From IMG/VR virus record IMGVR_UViG_3300034105_001000, positions 1 through 41,326 of that record: DNA of 41,326 nucleotides. One strand, given 5' to 3'. The stretch comes from a virus. Below are positions 39,960 through 41,326 of the stretch, piece by piece. The notes beneath the pieces are model-generated. The model was not told where the DNA came from and ran no database searches. It worked only from the letters and a program-made list of their open reading frames with translations. The position numbers and the translations under genes were made by a program. Each line of letters begins with the position of its first letter. Position 1 is the stretch's first letter.

Positions 39960-39999
39960 CTTACAAAACGAATACGAGATTGATTTGATAATATAAGTG
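39960..39999 (+). promoter_or_regulatory. 40-bp promoter-like element, copy 6
   Basis: CTTACA, ACGAATACGA, TTTGATAAT at 25-33 and GTG at 38-40. It drives the longest early cluster, starting with the 55-aa gene at 40024, and seems to serve eight small genes up to 41195. Confidence 0.75.
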
Positions 40000-40023
40000 T
40001 AACTAACAAAAACTAATTCTACT

Positions 40024-40191
40024 ATGCAAGATTACTATGGAATGACTGAAAAAGAGTACTTTGCCTATATGTTTGGCGAAGAATTTATGAACTCTAATAA
40101 CAAAGGTTCTTTGGTTGAATACCCTGAAGAAGAAGAATACATACAAATGTGGCGAAATTCGCTAACTATTAATCAAATAAACAGTATATAA
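40024..40191 (+). CDS. Small acidic early protein
   Basis: A 55-residue protein (MQDYYGMTEKEYFAYMFGEE) rich in Tyr and Glu, with a run of four Glu in PEEEEYIQMW. The start is in the CTACTATG context, 24 bases after promoter element 6. Its stop shares one base with the next start (TAATG, 40189-40193). It is probably helical. An acidic decoy that binds a host protein is one possibility. Confidence 0.5.
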   Translation: MQDYYGMTEKEYFAYMFGEEFMNSNNKGSLVEYPEEEEYIQMWRNSLTINQINSI

Positions 40192-40298
40192 TGAGAAGAA
40201 AGATTAGATTTTCCGATGTGATTAAGTTAATAATCCTAAGAATTAAGTATGAACTTCGCGAAGGCGGTAAAGCGGCGGGTTACGCTATAAGACGATAA
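40191..40298 (+). CDS. Tiny basic early protein
   Basis: A 35-residue frame (MRRKIRFSDVIKLIILRIKY, ending AAGYAIRR). It is basic with an amphipathic helix. It is joined by TAATG overlaps on both sides to the 55-aa and 72-aa genes. The exact fit of both overlaps is the main support that it is translated. The function is unknown. Confidence 0.45.
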   Translation: MRRKIRFSDVIKLIILRIKYELREGGKAAGYAIRR

Positions 40299-40516
40299 TG
40301 ATGACTAGAATACAATGGATGCGCGGTTTAGATCGTGAGTTAAGAGAAAAGATTATCGCTAGAATAGTCGATGGTAACGAAGATGTTGATTTTATCGATC
40401 GCTGGATGGCGAGTGATGCGGACATCAAAGAAGATGGAATTACAGGTGCATTTACTTTTTCAACTACAAGAGAAGGTTTAACCTATTGGTCAAGAATTAA
40501 CGCTAATATTAAATAA
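40298..40516 (+). CDS. Small early protein with T-x-x-G-x-x-YW motif
   Basis: A 72-residue protein (MMTRIQWMRGLDRELREKII). The C-terminal TGAFTFSTTREGLTYWSRIN carries the same 'T--G--YW--I' signature as the first early protein (38010-38216), although the rest differs. I associate the pattern with a family of tiny phage proteins without known role. The start shares a base with the previous stop (TAATG), and a second ATG directly follows. Confidence 0.6.
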   Translation: MMTRIQWMRGLDRELREKIIARIVDGNEDVDFIDRWMASDADIKEDGITGAFTFSTTREGLTYWSRINANIK

Positions 40517-40524
40517 AGAAAACT

Positions 40525-40629
40525 ATGGAAAGTAATTGTTGTGGGTCTTACGAATTATATGAAGATACAGGTATCTGCGCTGAGTGTGGCGAACACGCTG
40601 ATTGGAATAACTATGAAGATGAAGAATAA
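40525..40629 (+). CDS. Tiny zinc-ribbon-like protein
   Basis: A 34-residue frame (MESNCCGSYELYEDTGICAE, then CGEHADWNNYEDEE) in the AACTATG context. It has Cys5, Cys6, Cys18, Cys21 and His24, a CxxC knuckle pair suggestive of one zinc site, and an acidic tail. It lies 8 bases after the previous gene and 1 base before the next. A mini zinc ribbon that binds a host protein or nucleic acid is plausible. Confidence 0.5.
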   Translation: MESNCCGSYELYEDTGICAECGEHADWNNYEDEE

Positions 40630-40630
40630 T

Positions 40631-40855
40631 ATGGAAGATATAATTGAATACACGAGAACATTACGTGACGGTACTACACAAGCTATGTACCGATCAAAGT
40701 GGATGAATCAAGAATATCACTCTGACAGTAGAGAAGATATACAAGAATGGTTAAACGAGAAAGTAACTAATGTCGAGAAATACAAGGCTATTAGAGAAGC
40801 AGAAGATAAAGCAATCCACTCATTCTTTGAGGGCACATTAACAAGTAAAGATTAA
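40631..40855 (+). CDS. Small early hypothetical protein
   Basis: A 74-residue protein (MEDIIEYTRTLRDGTTQAMY). Helical and charged stretches include REDIQEWLNEKVTNVEKYKA, with an acidic C-terminus. The open frame extends 90 bases further upstream, but that part overlaps the zinc-ribbon gene, and this ATG follows its stop by one base. No family was recognised. Confidence 0.5.
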   Translation: MEDIIEYTRTLRDGTTQAMYRSKWMNQEYHSDSREDIQEWLNEKVTNVEKYKAIREAEDKAIHSFFEGTLTSKD

Positions 40856-40858
40856 GTT

Positions 40859-41032
40859 ATGAAAGAAGGATATAAAGTATTAGAAACTATTGGTAGTGGA
40901 TTATATATTCAAGTGACCAACTATTTAGGATTAAACGAAATTGGGCATTATAGATATTATGGCGAATCTAGCGTAATAGACTCGCCCTCAGTGATTGGAA
41001 TGTGGAAACCGAAATTAATTAAACAACAATAA
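40859..41032 (+). CDS. Small early hypothetical protein
   Basis: A 57-residue protein (MKEGYKVLETIGSGLYIQVT, ending GMWKPKLIKQQ) rich in beta-strand and Tyr/Gly. The start lies 3 bases after the previous stop, in the same cluster. No membrane segment or recognised family. Confidence 0.45.
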   Translation: MKEGYKVLETIGSGLYIQVTNYLGLNEIGHYRYYGESSVIDSPSVIGMWKPKLIKQQ

Positions 41033-41033
41033 T

Positions 41034-41195
41034 ATGGAATATAGAATTAGGATTACAGAGACTGCATCCAGAGTAATGGTTATTGATGCAGAAGATGAAC
41101 AATCAGCGGTTGATATTGTTAGCGAACAATATGGTAAAGGTGAAATCATATTAAACTATGACGACTACGATTGCACGGATATTGAAGCCTTATAA
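41034..41195 (+). CDS. DpnD/PcfM-like small protein
   Basis: A 53-residue protein (MEYRIRITETASRVMVIDAE, then YGKGEIILNYDDYD). The order 'I-ITET-SR-V-IDA---E-A---V---Y--GEI-L--DD' fits the small DpnD/PcfM family found on mobile elements and phages. Its function is not established. It follows the previous gene by 1 base and precedes promoter element 7. The family call is from motif memory. Confidence 0.55.
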   Translation: MEYRIRITETASRVMVIDAEDEQSAVDIVSEQYGKGEIILNYDDYDCTDIEAL

Positions 41196-41199
41196 TACT

Positions 41200-41239
41200 C
41201 TTACAGAACGAATACGAATTAGATTTGATAATAATAATG
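41200..41239 (+). promoter_or_regulatory. 40-bp promoter-like element, copy 7
   Basis: CTTACA, ACGAATACGA, TTTGATAAT at 25-33 and ATG at 38-40. It starts 4 bases after the preceding stop codon and leads into a leader of 19 bases before the next start. Confidence 0.75.
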
Positions 41240-41258
41240 TAACCAACAATAAACAACT

Positions 41259-41326
41259 ATGAACAAAGAAAAAAAATCAATCAAGTTTTTAAAGAACAAT
41301 TTTATTAAACTAAACGGTGTGCTATA
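41259..41326 (+). CDS. Start of an early gene cut by the right edge
   Basis: ATG in the AACAACTATG context directly behind promoter element 7. Twenty-two codons are visible (MNKEKKSIKFLKNNFIKLNG and two more) before the window ends. It is basic and helical, and nothing can be said of its function. The last bases, TGCTATA, are a truncated copy of the TGCTATACA site inside this frame. Confidence 0.4.
   Translation, partial: MNKEKKSIKFLKNNFIKLNGVL

Noticed and set aside
40541-40630. N-terminal extension of the 74-aa early protein.
   Set aside because: It overlaps the zinc-ribbon gene; the ATG at 40631 follows that gene's stop by one base and fits the region's spacing.
37952-41239. The repeated elements as a CRISPR array.
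   Set aside because: Copies are 43 to about 1200 bases apart with genes between them and lie upstream of start codons; no regular spacers.

Overview
The window is a continuous piece of a tailed-phage genome (Caudoviricetes), AT-rich and gene-dense, with no host housekeeping genes. Several signs point to a Bacteroidota (flavobacterium-like) host. Start codons follow A/T-rich leaders and almost never a Shine-Dalgarno sequence. The lysis genes include a lipoprotein spanin, which implies an outer membrane. One fibre gene carries a 'Fibrobacter succinogenes major paralogous' (FISUMP) domain. The set of TerL, portal, scaffold, capsid and connector proteins, with no sheath or tape-measure gene, suggests a short-tailed virion of the type seen in uncultured marine/freshwater Bacteroidota phages and crAss-like phages. 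That placement rests on remembered family resemblance and not on a search.

Left part (1-37322, all leftward): a late operon, read from right to left. It opens with a small basic protein and a collagen-like fibre, then a run of tiny lysine-rich proteins, then three fibre/adaptor genes that share an N-terminal anchoring module, and a FISUMP receptor-binding candidate. Next come the lysis cassette (holin candidate, M15 endolysin, unimolecular spanin) and a coupled GroEL/GroES pair. Small conserved proteins follow, including one that looks like two GroES-type barrels in tandem. After these are TerL, portal, scaffold, major capsid protein (closed by a strong terminator), ring/connector proteins, a 1670-residue tail-hub protein and three internal or ejected virion proteins. 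The last of these runs off the left edge.

Junction (37323-37951): a non-coding divergent switch. It holds a bidirectional hairpin, an inverted repeat, and a stretch of very different composition with short TACGATA-type repeats. It is a candidate replication origin or control region.

Right part (38010-41326, all rightward): a compact array of very small genes (34-119 aa), most of unknown function and probably early. It is punctuated by seven copies of a 40-bp promoter-like element whose internal spacing is identical in every copy. Short TGTATAGCA/TGCTATACA sites lie near most of them. One copy runs directly into a tRNA-like sequence with a good acceptor, D and T arm but an abnormal anticodon arm. 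The replication genes expected of such a phage are not in this window and presumably lie beyond the right edge.
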